In this document: positions 8,529 to 16,524 of the stretch, piece after piece
Layout of the letters: the number at the start of each line of letters is the position of its first letter
Numbering within the stretch: position 1 is the stretch's first letter
Assembly (NCBI GenBank): GCA_050952125.1
Contig: JBMNKK010000003.1
Coordinates: 558,001 to 622,000 of the forward strand
Origin: UBA3951 sp050952125
Lineage (GTDB): Bacteria > Bacillota > Sulfobacillia > Fermentithermobacillales > Fermentithermobacillaceae
Reading direction: 5' to 3'
Length of the DNA: 64,000 bases
Translations under genes and position numbers: made by a program
The notes under the pieces: model-generated
What the model saw: only the letters and a program-made list of their open reading frames with translations
What the model was told of the DNA's origin: nothing
The model's database searches: none

Positions 8529-9143
8529 ATGAAAAACTCACTCCCCATAGCGATCTGCTTCATCGCGGGCCTCTTCATGATCCTCGACTTCTCGGTCTCC
8601 GCTCCATTCATCCAAACCACCTCGAAGAGCCTGCAAGACTGGACAGTCATCGTATCCGCGTTTGCTCTCGGTATCGGAGGCGTGTCCCTAATCCGCCTCC
8701 ACGGTAGGAACATCGTGAAGCGCTCTTCGGGATGGGGCAACAGCGTCGTCCTGCTGCTGGGGCTTTTCTTCATGATCTTCCGGGGCATTCTCTTTGGCAC
8801 TCAGGATTCCGGCTACCTTTTCGCCTTCAACAACATGCTCACTCCGTTGGGAGCAGCCGTGTACGCATCGCTGGCGTTCTATATCTCGTCAGCGGGATAC
8901 AGAGCCTTCAGGGCCCGGAGCCTTGAGGCGGGGATTCTACTCGGAGCGGGGCTCATCGTGCTCTTGGGCAGAGCTCCTCTGGGCGATGCCATCTCACCCT
9001 ATTTACCGCAAGTGGCCAACTGGATAATCAATGTTCCCAACGTTGCAGGCATGAGAGGCATCATCATCTGCTCGGCAGTCGGCGTTATGGCTTCCGGTCT
9101 ACGGGTCCTGACCGGCCTCGACCGGGGCTACCTCGGAAATTAA
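8529..9143 (+). CDS. Module protein B, copy 1: six-helix membrane protein of unknown function
   Basis: A polytopic membrane protein of about 204 residues with roughly six transmembrane helices and short loops. It is the counterpart of 28835-29464. Both share a YRAFRA/FRAFRA motif after the fourth helix, R-x-P-x-G near the next turn, and PNVAGxRGI before the last helix. ATG 8529 is preferred over the in-frame GTG at 8517, because AGGAGG at 8512-8517 would overlap that GTG. The gap to gene A is 15 nt and to gene C 12 nt, so the four genes are one transcript. No transporter or enzyme family is recognisable. Confidence 0.78.
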   Translation: MKNSLPIAICFIAGLFMILDFSVSAPFIQTTSKSLQDWTVIVSAFALGIGGVSLIRLHGRNIVKRSSGWGNSVVLLLGLFFMIFRGILFGTQDSGYLFAFNNMLTPLGAAVYASLAFYISSAGYRAFRARSLEAGILLGAGLIVLLGRAPLGDAISPYLPQVANWIINVPNVAGMRGIIICSAVGVMASGLRVLTGLDRGYLGN

Positions 9144-9155
9144 GGGGGCGAGGAC

Positions 9156-9986
9156 ATGGAGAGATTGCTGAATATCGACAGGCGCATCATATACGTGTTG
9201 GTGGCGTTCCTCGTGTCGCTCCCGCTCCTAAAGCCGGTCGGCCTCCCGTTCGCGGTGACCGAGGAAACGAGGAAAGCGTTCAATGCGCTCGAACGCCTGC
9301 AGCCGGGCAACGTCGTCGTCTTCGGGTTCGATTACGACACAGGCGGTGCGGCCGAAGTCCACCCTCAATCCGAGGTCTTCTTCAACCACTGCATGCTGAA
9401 GGGAGCTCGGGTCATCGCCTGCTCCATAAGCCAGCAGGGCCCGGTGTTCGCCCATAAAGCGTGGTCCAAGTGGGTAGAGAGCGGCAAGACGTACGGGACC
9501 GATTTCGTGAACCTCGGCTTTTTCGCCGGCGGAGAAGCCGCTTTGGCGTCTTTCGCCAAAGACATCCCCGGATTTGTCGGCGTGGATTACGAAGGGAAGC
9601 CTGTCTCCGGTATGCCGATCTTTGAAGGTGTAAGAACCGCTGAGGACGTCGACCTTTTCATCGATATCGCTACGGGAAGTATCCTTCCATATATCCAGTA
9701 CTTCCAAGGTCCCTACAACAAACCTCTCACAGGCGGGGCGATCGGCTCGCAGATCTCCCGGTATCAATCGTACTCGGACGCCAAACAGATACAGGGCTAT
9801 CTTGGAAGCCTTCGGGGCGCAGCAGAGTACGAACAACTCCTCGAGATGCCCGGCCAGGCTACGGCTTCGATGGACGCACAGTCTGCAGCCCACCTTCTCA
9901 TCGCTGTCCTCATTGTGCTGGGCAACATTGGAGAACTGGCGGTCAGGAAGAAGAGGAAAGCGTCCGGCAAAGGAGGCGTGAGGTAG
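9156..9986 (+). CDS. Module protein C, copy 1: membrane-anchored soluble-domain protein of unknown function
   Basis: A 276-residue protein. A transmembrane helix at about 11-27 is followed by an alpha/beta domain of about 200 residues, a second helix at about 248-263 and a basic tail. Motifs shared with copy 2 (27977-28831) are FDYxxGGAAE near 60, GKxYGTDFVNLGxFAGGE near 110, AAEYExLLExPG near 225 and MDAQSAAH just before the last helix. Retention of these polar motifs suggests a ligand-binding or catalytic site on one face of the membrane. That is inference. The start follows GGGGGCGAGG. I cannot place the family. Confidence 0.78.
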   Translation: MERLLNIDRRIIYVLVAFLVSLPLLKPVGLPFAVTEETRKAFNALERLQPGNVVVFGFDYDTGGAAEVHPQSEVFFNHCMLKGARVIACSISQQGPVFAHKAWSKWVESGKTYGTDFVNLGFFAGGEAALASFAKDIPGFVGVDYEGKPVSGMPIFEGVRTAEDVDLFIDIATGSILPYIQYFQGPYNKPLTGGAIGSQISRYQSYSDAKQIQGYLGSLRGAAEYEQLLEMPGQATASMDAQSAAHLLIAVLIVLGNIGELAVRKKRKASGKGGVR

Positions 9987-10586
9987 GTGGATACTATGGG
10001 CATCTGGATAGGAGCGTTTCTGACCCTGTCGTTCTTGAGCATCCTGTTCAAGGAGAACCCCTTCTACAGGCTGGCTGAACACCTGTATGTGGGACTAGCT
10101 GCCGGCCAGGCGATAGTCATGGGGTGGCTAAACGTCAAGAACATGGCGATCACGCCTCTGGCAACTGAGGGCCGAGTCTCGGTGATTGTCCCGCTGGTGC
10201 TAGGGCTCCTGCTCTATTCGAGGTTCATGCCGTCGCAGATAAGGTGGCTCAACAGGATCCCCTCATCCTTCCTGGTAGGCGTGGGCACCGGCTTGGCGTT
10301 TACAAGGTTTGCTCAATCGGACTTGATCGGGCAAATACGAGGCGCGTTCGTCCCCATCGACTCCGTCAACGCCGTTCTGATCTTTGTGGGCTCCTTGAGC
10401 ACGATAACCTACTTCTTCTTCACAAGAGAGCAGAAGGGCGCCCTGAAGGTGACGTCGCAGATCGGCCGGTGGACAATGATGATCGCATTCGGTTCGGCCT
10501 TCTCAAACACTGTCATGGGCAGGCTATCGCTGCTCATTGGACGGTTACAGTATCTCCTGGGAGATTGGCTGAGGATCCTAAAGTGA
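9987..10586 (+). CDS. Module protein D, copy 1: multi-helix membrane protein of unknown function
   Basis: A 199-residue polytopic membrane protein with about six helices. It matches D copy 2 (27345-27962), most clearly in the last third: MMxAFGxxFxNxxMGRLSLLI. A GLAAGQA/GVAAGHA turn near residue 35 is also shared. The GTG at 9987 directly follows the stop of gene C and has GGAGG 10 nt upstream; ATG 9996 is an alternative. It is the last gene of the module. A gap of 109 nt separates it from the D-aminoacylase-type gene, which may be co-transcribed. Function unknown. Confidence 0.76.
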   Translation: MDTMGIWIGAFLTLSFLSILFKENPFYRLAEHLYVGLAAGQAIVMGWLNVKNMAITPLATEGRVSVIVPLVLGLLLYSRFMPSQIRWLNRIPSSFLVGVGTGLAFTRFAQSDLIGQIRGAFVPIDSVNAVLIFVGSLSTITYFFFTREQKGALKVTSQIGRWTMMIAFGSAFSNTVMGRLSLLIGRLQYLLGDWLRILK

Positions 10587-10695
10587 TGACATAGGCAAGA
10601 ATCGCGCGATGGAGGGAACGCCCCTCCCACGTGAAGAAATGAAAGCGTATCTCTTTGGAGACACTGGAGATTTCGGAGATCGCGAGGGAAACATC

Positions 10696-12279
10696 ATGTC
10701 TCACTTTGACATCATTATCGCCAACGGTACGGTGATCGACGGGAGCGGTTCGCCAGGAAAAACCGCCGAAGTAGGGATAGCGGGCGACCGCATTACAGCA
10801 GTAGCCGCTCCGGGCCAGTTGGAGGACGCTTCCGCCCGAACGAGAATTGATGCTGCTGGAAAGGTCATCTGCCCGGGGTTCATCGACACCCACAGCCACA
10901 GCGACCTCTTGCTGCTCAAGGAGCCGTTCGTCGCCCCCAAAGTCATGCAAGGAGTGACCACGGAACTCATCGGCCAAGACGGAATGTCTCTAGCCCCCTT
11001 GCGCGAAGACTGCATACCCGCGTGGAAGAAAGCCATGGCTGGTCTGGAAGGCGACTATGAGGTGGATTGGGACTGGCGCGACGTAGACGGATACTTGGAT
11101 CGAATAGAGGCCATGGCCCTCGGGCCAAACGTCGCCTTCCTGGCGCCTCACGGGAATGTCAGGATGAGAGTCATGGGCCTGGAAGACAGGCTCCCGACGC
11201 CGGAAGAAACCGCTAAGATGCAGGACCTTCTGCGCGAGTGCCTAGACCAAGGCGCGTTCGGTATGTCTACCGGGATGATCTACCCGCCATGCTGCTACGC
11301 CGACACCGACGAGTTCGTGGCTCTGTGCAAGGTGTTGGCCGAGCGCGACGCGCTCTTTGTGACACACAAGCGCAATGCGTCTGACGCTGTCCTTGAATCC
11401 ATAGAAGAACTCCTCACGATCAGCCGGAATTCGGGATGCCGCACCCACATCTCCCACTTCAAAGTGGCCGGCAAACGCAACTGGGAGAAGATTGACCGCG
11501 TGTTCGAGCTGCTGGACGGCGCACGCTTCTCTTTCGACCAGTACCCGTACATCGCGGGCAGCACCATGCTGGCAGTCATCCTCCCTCCTTGGGCTCACAA
11601 CGGAGGAACCGAGAAGCTGCTGGAAAGGCTCCAGAGTCCGGGCAAGCGCGCCAGGATGAAGAAGGACATCATCGACGGCATTGAAGGGTGGGACAACTTC
11701 GTCCACAGAGCAGGGTTTGAGGGTATCCGCATCACCTTTGTGAAAACTGACAAGAACCGTGACGCCGTCGGCAAGAGCCTGGCAGAGTTAGGTGAACTCC
11801 GTGGCAAGGCTCCCCTCGACGCGACGTTCGACTTGCTCCTAGAAGAAGACAACACTGCCGGACTCGTCATCTTCCACGGCCTCGAAGAGCATGTCGTGAA
11901 GATACTGCAGCGACCTGAGGGAAACGTGTGCACCGACGGGATCATGGGCGCCAAACCCCATCCCAGGTTGTACGGGTCGTTCCCGAGGGTTCTCGGCCGC
12001 TACGTACGCGAACAGAAGGCTTTGAGCCTGGAGGACGCCATTTACAAAATGACGGGGCGCCCCGCCTCGCTGCTCGGGCTCAAAGAGAGGGGCACTATAA
12101 AGGAAGGTAACGCTGCGGATATTGTGGTGTTTGACCCGGATACCGTCATCGACAAAGCAACCTACGACAACCCCGTGCAGTATCCGGTCGGTATCGACTA
12201 CGTTCTCGTCAACGGGAAAGTGCTGGTGGAGAGTGGGAAACCCCGCCCTCAGAAGGCAGGCAAGGTCCTTAGGGCGTAG
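10696..12279 (+). CDS. N-acyl-D-amino-acid deacylase (D-aminoacylase family amidohydrolase)
   Basis: Zinc amidohydrolase expected to remove the acyl group from N-acyl-D-amino acids in the cytoplasm. The 527 residues fit the family. The first metal motif DTHSHSD is at 65-71 (His66, His68), and GVTTELIGQDG follows. The MSTGMIYPP stretch is typical of D-aminoacylases, as is the C-terminal ADIVVFDPDTVIDKATYDNP block. The frame is open further upstream, but ATG 10696 is chosen because the family starts about 5 residues before IIIANGTVIDG and GAGGG precedes it. Its position behind module copy 1 suggests linked use of acylated or D-amino-acid substrates. A related gene lies at 36843-38588. Confidence 0.93.
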   Translation: MSHFDIIIANGTVIDGSGSPGKTAEVGIAGDRITAVAAPGQLEDASARTRIDAAGKVICPGFIDTHSHSDLLLLKEPFVAPKVMQGVTTELIGQDGMSLAPLREDCIPAWKKAMAGLEGDYEVDWDWRDVDGYLDRIEAMALGPNVAFLAPHGNVRMRVMGLEDRLPTPEETAKMQDLLRECLDQGAFGMSTGMIYPPCCYADTDEFVALCKVLAERDALFVTHKRNASDAVLESIEELLTISRNSGCRTHISHFKVAGKRNWEKIDRVFELLDGARFSFDQYPYIAGSTMLAVILPPWAHNGGTEKLLERLQSPGKRARMKKDIIDGIEGWDNFVHRAGFEGIRITFVKTDKNRDAVGKSLAELGELRGKAPLDATFDLLLEEDNTAGLVIFHGLEEHVVKILQRPEGNVCTDGIMGAKPHPRLYGSFPRVLGRYVREQKALSLEDAIYKMTGRPASLLGLKERGTIKEGNAADIVVFDPDTVIDKATYDNPVQYPVGIDYVLVNGKVLVESGKPRPQKAGKVLRA

Positions 12280-12330
12280 GAACCAGGCTGCTTTCTCGGT
12301 AGATAACCACTTCACTTGCCAATCAAGACT

Positions 12331-12790
12331 CCCCTTCAGGACCGAGGGGGAGTCTCTACACGTGTCCCGATCAAGGCTCGGCCACGAAGCCTGTTAGGCT
12401 GAGGGTAGTGGGGTCTCCACGCGTATCCGTGTCGAGGCAGCAACGGCTCAACCTCTATTGTGGCGCAGCCCCACAACGCTTTTCTTAGTGTTGCCGCGGA
12501 CAACCACAATACCGCCGCAGGGTGTGAGGAGCCCGAAGACATCGGCTCTAAAGCGTTGTAGCCTCGATCAACATGAGGCTGCCATCAACACCATGATGAC
12601 TCGAGTTGGTGTTAATGCAGCAGAGATGCTCGCGACACTGCAGCCTGGCGCATCACCTCCGGCAATCAAGGTGCTGCCCTGTGCTACAACAAAGACCCTC
12701 GCACTGCTGACCCAACAGAACAACCTCAATCGGGATACCCATCGCAGTGAGATGTGCCTCCGGGTGTAAAGCCCCCTTGACATTCGCGTC
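12331..12790 (+). repeat. ~450 bp imperfect direct repeat, copy 1
   Basis: This fills the gap between the deacylase gene and the Xre gene. It aligns along nearly its whole length with 13827-14285. Shared blocks include GACCGAGGGGGAGTCT, CCCGATCAAGGCTCGGCCAC, TTGTGGCGCAGCCCC and AACCTCAATCGGGATACCCA. At its left edge ACTCCCC (12331-12337) can pair with GGGGAGT (12349-12355). In one plus-strand frame many differences between the copies fall at third codon positions, which hints that it derives from a coding sequence, perhaps a transposase end. I cannot name the element. Confidence 0.8.
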
Positions 12791-12848
12791 AAGAAAGAAG
12801 TACACTCCTGATGCAAAGGTTGCTTTACATCAAGCTAGAGGTGATGTA

Positions 12849-13079
12849 GTGCGAAATCGCGTCAGGGAGCTGCGTAGTGAAGCCGGGCTGACTCAGGAAG
12901 AGGTAGCTCAAAAGGTTGGCGTATCCCGGCAGACGATAATCTCCATAGAATCGGGCAGGTATAACCCGTCTATCCTGCTTGCGTATAAGCTCGCCAAGGT
13001 GTTTTCCCGAAGTATTGAAGAAGTTTTCTTGTGTAGAGAAGAGCTTGAGGAGGAAGGCCATAATGAACAGCAGAGATAA
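12849..13079 (+). CDS. Small Xre-family transcriptional regulator
   Basis: A 76-residue Cro/CI-type helix-turn-helix protein with almost no sequence beyond the DNA-binding domain. Typical features are RVRELRSEAGLTQEEVAQ at 5-22, VSRQTI in the recognition helix and the motif IESGRYNPS. GTG 12849 is chosen because GAGGTG lies 5 nt before it and the family begins with RNRVRELR. It overlaps the downstream membrane-protein gene by 17 nt. Such stand-alone Xre proteins paired with a membrane protein usually repress their own operon. The partner's role is unknown. Confidence 0.9.
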   Translation: MRNRVRELRSEAGLTQEEVAQKVGVSRQTIISIESGRYNPSILLAYKLAKVFSRSIEEVFLCREELEEEGHNEQQR

Positions 13080-13758
13080 AATGAGACCCCGAGTCTGGGC
13101 TCTCATCGCAAGTTACCTGCTAACTCTGGCAATGATAAGCGGGCTTGTCGCGCTTCCGGCCATCCGAAGCGGCATACCGGCGCGACAGGTCTTTGAATCT
13201 CTAGGGCGTGACAGAGAGTTCTGGACAGGGCACGTTCTGTCTTACACCATCGTATATTCGCTGATGGTGGCGGTGTTTCCCAAAGTGCACCCCCTTTTGG
13301 TGAAGAACCGGGCGAAAGGAAGGCTCAGTTGGGAAAGGAATCGTTGGTTCATGACCATTTGCGGGGCAGCGTTCATTTTCGGCACGGCCATTCCGGTCAT
13401 TGCCAACATTGTTCGCGGCACCCGTACCTATGGAATGGACCAGCTGGGCTTCACCGTCGTGATATGGGTACTATACGGCTGGATGATAGTAAGAATGTGG
13501 GCAAATCATCCGAGCGCCGAGGAAAAGGAAGGATTTGAGACCGGAGACCGGCGCCGGAGCATGGACGAAAGGTACCAGCTGGTATTAGGCAAGTCGGCCG
13601 TATCAACACTTTACTGGACATTGGGCATCATATTCGTCGGTGGATCCCTTTACGACATCCTCGCGACTCACAAATGGCCTGCACGATCGGTCGCTGAGTT
13701 CGCCATCATCCTGCTCATCTGGAATGCCAAATTGCAGCGGACTAATCGGGAGACGTAG
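13063..13758 (+). CDS. Membrane protein paired with Xre regulator
   Basis: A 231-residue protein with about five or six transmembrane helices (near 10-30, 50-68, 92-110, 120-138, 180-200 and 205-222) and a charged cytoplasmic loop at about 145-175. The ATG at 13063 follows AGGAGG by 8 nt and lies inside the end of the Xre gene, so the pair is translationally coupled. Similar Xre/membrane-protein pairs are common in Bacillota and archaea, often annotated only as DUF proteins. I cannot assign the family. The whole pair sits between the two copies of a direct repeat. Confidence 0.75.
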   Translation: MNSRDKMRPRVWALIASYLLTLAMISGLVALPAIRSGIPARQVFESLGRDREFWTGHVLSYTIVYSLMVAVFPKVHPLLVKNRAKGRLSWERNRWFMTICGAAFIFGTAIPVIANIVRGTRTYGMDQLGFTVVIWVLYGWMIVRMWANHPSAEEKEGFETGDRRRSMDERYQLVLGKSAVSTLYWTLGIIFVGGSLYDILATHKWPARSVAEFAIILLIWNAKLQRTNRET

Positions 13759-13826
13759 TATCAGCAGAAAGCATCATGAAAGCCCGCTTAAGCCAAAGTG
13801 CCGTCGCCCCCGGCCTGACGGCAGTC

Positions 13827-14285
13827 TTCCTCAGGACCGAGGGGGAGTCTCCACACGTGTCCCGATCAAGGCTCGGCCACGAAGCCTGTTGGGCTGAGGG
13901 CAGTAGGGGTCTCCACGCGTGTCCGTGTCGAGGCAGCAACGGTACAACCTTTATTGTGGCGCAGCCCCGCAACACTCACCCTAGTACTGTTGCAGAGGAC
14001 CGCATACCTTCGTAGGGTGTGAGGAGTCCGACGACATCGGCTCTCAGGCGATGTAGCCTCGTTCAACATGAGGCTGCCAACAACACCATGATGACTCGAG
14101 TTGGTGTCAATGCAGCAGAGATGCTCTCGACACTGCAGCCAGGCGCATCACCTCCGGTAATCAAGGTGCTGCCGTGCGCTACAACAAGGACCCTGGCACT
14201 GCTGACCCAACAGAACAACCTCAATCGGGATACCCATCGCTAGGAGATCGCCGTCCGGCGCTGAAGTGCCCTTGCGAATGCAGCG
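13827..14285 (+). repeat. ~450 bp imperfect direct repeat, copy 2
   Basis: Second copy of the repeat at 12331-12790, in the same orientation, placed just after the Xre/membrane-protein pair. Identity is high in blocks and drops in the middle (about 13975-14010). The ACTCCCC half of the hairpin seen at the left end of copy 1 is not kept. The unit repeat-gene pair-repeat spans about 1.95 kb. Confidence 0.8.
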
Positions 14286-14332
14286 GATCAACATCAAGAA
14301 TGACTACGGCCGAATCTGCCTCGCCAGTCGAA

Positions 14333-14364
14333 GGGCCGGCTAAAGAGCCGGCCCTGGCGTTTTT
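14333..14364 (+). terminator. Rho-independent terminator
   Basis: A perfect 9 bp stem, GGGCCGGCT (14333-14341) with AGCCGGCCC (14346-14354), and a 4 nt loop, followed 5 nt later by TTTTT (14360-14364). It would end rightward transcription from the Xre region. It may also help end leftward transcription of the convergent FAH-family gene, although the T run on that side is poor. Confidence 0.85.
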
Positions 14365-14386
14365 GGCAAGTATCCGTACAACCCTG

Positions 14387-15298
14387 CTAAACCGTCGTGT
14401 TCACCAAGTCGCCTATACCTTCAATGGATACGGTAAGCATCTCACCAGGTTCAAGCCACTTCTGTTCAGCGGGAGGTTTGCCGCCGATGACCCCGGACGG
14501 GGTGCCCGTAAGGATAAGGTCTCCGGGCTTCAGAACCATGTATTGGGATATATAGCTCACCAAGTAAGCGCAATCAAAGAGGAGTTTTGAGGTATTCGAA
14601 CTCTGGACTACGTCGTCGCCGCGCTTCATCACAATGTCCAGGTTACTTGGGTCAAGCGAGTCAGCGGTAACGATGTGCGGTCCGACGGGAGCCGAAGCAT
14701 CAAGTGACTTACCCATGAACCACTGGAGCCCGCGTTTCTGAAGCTCGCGAGACGTGATGTCGTTTCCGCAGGTATATCCAAAGACGTAGTCAAGCGCCTT
14801 CTCTTTCGAGACTTCCGAGCACTCTCTGCCCATGACGATGACCAGCTCTGCCTCGTAATCGTAGTGGCCGGCAGTCCTAGGCATCTTGAAGGGCTGTTTA
14901 TGAGCGGCCAACGCGTTGTTGGTCTTGGCGAAAACCTCCGGATACTTGGGCAGGTCGTCGCGGACCTTGACCTCCTCGATATGCGACACGTAGTTCAGCC
15001 CGATGCAGAGGATTTTCTCCGGGCGCGCAACGACAGGCGCGTACTCGAGGGCGCTTTCGTCAAGCAGTTCCATTTTCGGCTGTCCCCCGCGGCAGCTTTG
15101 CTCTAGTCGACGCAAATTCTCAAGTCCCGCTTCGCCTTGAGACATCAATTCCTCCATAGTTCGAGGCAGTCCGGGCAGTCCGGTTCCGCTTGAGCCCTCC
15201 GTTTCCGCCGCGGCGGCTGCAGTGACGTCCAGCACGCCTCCCTCTGTCAGTAAACCGAGGTGGACTTCGCTATCCTTCAGAAAGCTTAGTACACGCAT
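14387..15298 (-). CDS. Fumarylacetoacetate hydrolase family protein
   Basis: A 303-residue enzyme of the FAH superfamily, which cleaves or decarboxylates acyl-pyruvate or 2-oxo-dienoate type substrates using a divalent metal. An N-terminal domain of about 90 residues precedes the catalytic fold. Diagnostic stretches are KILCIGLNYVSHIEE, the acidic metal-binding segment YDYEAELVIVMG, GYTCGNDITSRELQ, and the closing LILTGTPSGV and EIEGIGDL-type end (here SIEGIGDLVNTTV). The start ATG at 15298 lies after GAAAGGGG. The gene is separate from its neighbours, with 367 nt upstream. The exact substrate cannot be read from sequence. Confidence 0.93.
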   Translation of the reverse strand: MRVLSFLKDSEVHLGLLTEGGVLDVTAAAAAETEGSSGTGLPGLPRTMEELMSQGEAGLENLRRLEQSCRGGQPKMELLDESALEYAPVVARPEKILCIGLNYVSHIEEVKVRDDLPKYPEVFAKTNNALAAHKQPFKMPRTAGHYDYEAELVIVMGRECSEVSKEKALDYVFGYTCGNDITSRELQKRGLQWFMGKSLDASAPVGPHIVTADSLDPSNLDIVMKRGDDVVQSSNTSKLLFDCAYLVSYISQYMVLKPGDLILTGTPSGVIGGKPPAEQKWLEPGEMLTVSIEGIGDLVNTTV

Positions 15299-15665
15299 TA
15301 AGAATGCCCCTTTCGTAGTGTGTGTCCTTTGTGAATACCGTCTGCGCAGGCGTAGACATCATCTGGTGCATTCTTTGTCAAAAGTGGCTGACACAGTCAC
15401 TCAATTGCGCTCACCCAGACCAGAACTCCGGTTCCGCCACCCGATCGTTCTCTGTCCTACACAAACTATCGGTTGATTCTCGCTGAGGCAGCAAAATCCT
15501 CTGGGAACAGCGTGTTGGCTGCCGACAACTTCGATAAGAAATAAGAACGTGAGGCTTGAGCAGAGGGGCTGTGGCTATCCTGCTTTCGCGTGGGAGAAGT
15601 GGCGTTGGCGGGCGTAACCTGCAATCACAGAGCATAGGACGCCCGCCAACGTGCCGCACCTCGTC
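15299..15665 (-). other. Intergenic region with a large hairpin
   Basis: No gene seen. The main structure is a perfect 13 bp inverted repeat, CGTTGGCGGGCGT (15603-15615) with ACGCCCGCCAACG (15639-15651), loop 23 nt. It starts 14 nt beyond the stop of the NIF3 gene. It has no T run, so it is a possible terminator or transcript-end stabiliser. A TTGACA element on the minus strand at 15376-15381 may belong to the FAH gene promoter, but the -10 is poor. Confidence 0.5.
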
Positions 15666-16484
15666 TTATGAGACTATGCCGCCCATTCTCACGACTTCGA
15701 GACCTCTGTCCTCCAGAGCCTTCGCGAAGAGGTTGAGGCCGACTGAGTCAGCTCGCATATGACCGGCAATCACAACGTTTCCAATCCCCTGGTCTTTCAC
15801 GGCTTTGAGGGAATCTTCCGGGATGTGCATCATCACAAGCGTCCCTACTCCGGCCGAGAAATACGCCTGCATCACGGCTGGGCCGCCGTTGGTGCCGCCG
15901 GCCATGCTCACGAACACTTTTCCGGCGTAGTTCTCTTTGCTTCCGCAGCGGATAACGGGTCCCGCCGGCCCGTCGGAGAACTCGGGCATCTCCTTCAGAG
16001 CATTCAGTACATCCTCCAATTTCGACTTGGGGTTTAGCCGCTCATCCAGGTGCTTTTGGACAGTGTTCTCTGTTACGATGTCAATCGGGGTGTGGATATT
16101 CATGAGGGGCATCCCCAGCAGCTTGGCCGCCGTCGCCACCTTAATCCAGTTCTTTACGTGCTCGCCGCGATCGATGGAATCGATTCGCCCCTTGAGTACC
16201 TTTTCTGCCTTGTTTATAGGCACCCCGGCCCGAACCATGAGCTCGATCTGCCTCTCCATCACTTTGTGCAGATTAACGGCAGGGCTTCCTGTGCCGGGAT
16301 GATGGCCCAGGACAAGGTCTACTCCAAGCTCTCGCGCAAGCATGAGGTCGGCGGTATCTATGTCGACACCCATCATTACTTTCCTCACATTGTCGCTGTT
16401 CACCACAATTGCCGAGTCCGCGGGGACTTCGCTGATTCCCGCCATCGACAGGGCAAGCTGCATTATCTCCTGGCAGTTCAACAC
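15666..16484 (-). CDS. NIF3-like dinuclear metal centre protein
   Basis: Member of the NIF3 (YbgI/YqfO) family, hexameric proteins with a two-metal centre whose cellular role is still debated. Visible features are the N-terminal VDIDTADLMLARELGVDLVL followed by the metal motif GHHPG, the N-T-H-type stretch MNIHTPID, and the C-terminal NVVIAGHMRADSVGLN. GTG 16484 is preferred, giving 272 residues, because GGAGG lies 5 nt before it. The frame extends to a GTG at 16523 that has no ribosome site and sits against the stop of the upstream amidohydrolase gene. The two genes are close and probably co-transcribed. Confidence 0.88.
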   Translation of the reverse strand: MLNCQEIMQLALSMAGISEVPADSAIVVNSDNVRKVMMGVDIDTADLMLARELGVDLVLGHHPGTGSPAVNLHKVMERQIELMVRAGVPINKAEKVLKGRIDSIDRGEHVKNWIKVATAAKLLGMPLMNIHTPIDIVTENTVQKHLDERLNPKSKLEDVLNALKEMPEFSDGPAGPVIRCGSKENYAGKVFVSMAGGTNGGPAVMQAYFSAGVGTLVMMHIPEDSLKAVKDQGIGNVVIAGHMRADSVGLNLFAKALEDRGLEVVRMGGIVS

Positions 16485-16524
16485 TAACCCCTCCAACCAA
16501 ATAGTGGATTTTCGCTTGCTCACG

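Noticed and set aside
9228..10082. A 284-codon minus-strand open frame across module gene C
   Set aside because: It is antisense to gene C, which is supported by its paralogue and ribosome site. The antisense translation shows no family features.
12458..12769. Plus-strand frame in the direct repeat as a real gene
   Set aside because: It has no ribosome site or recognised domain. Although differences from the second copy are often silent, I report it as part of a repeat and not as a gene.
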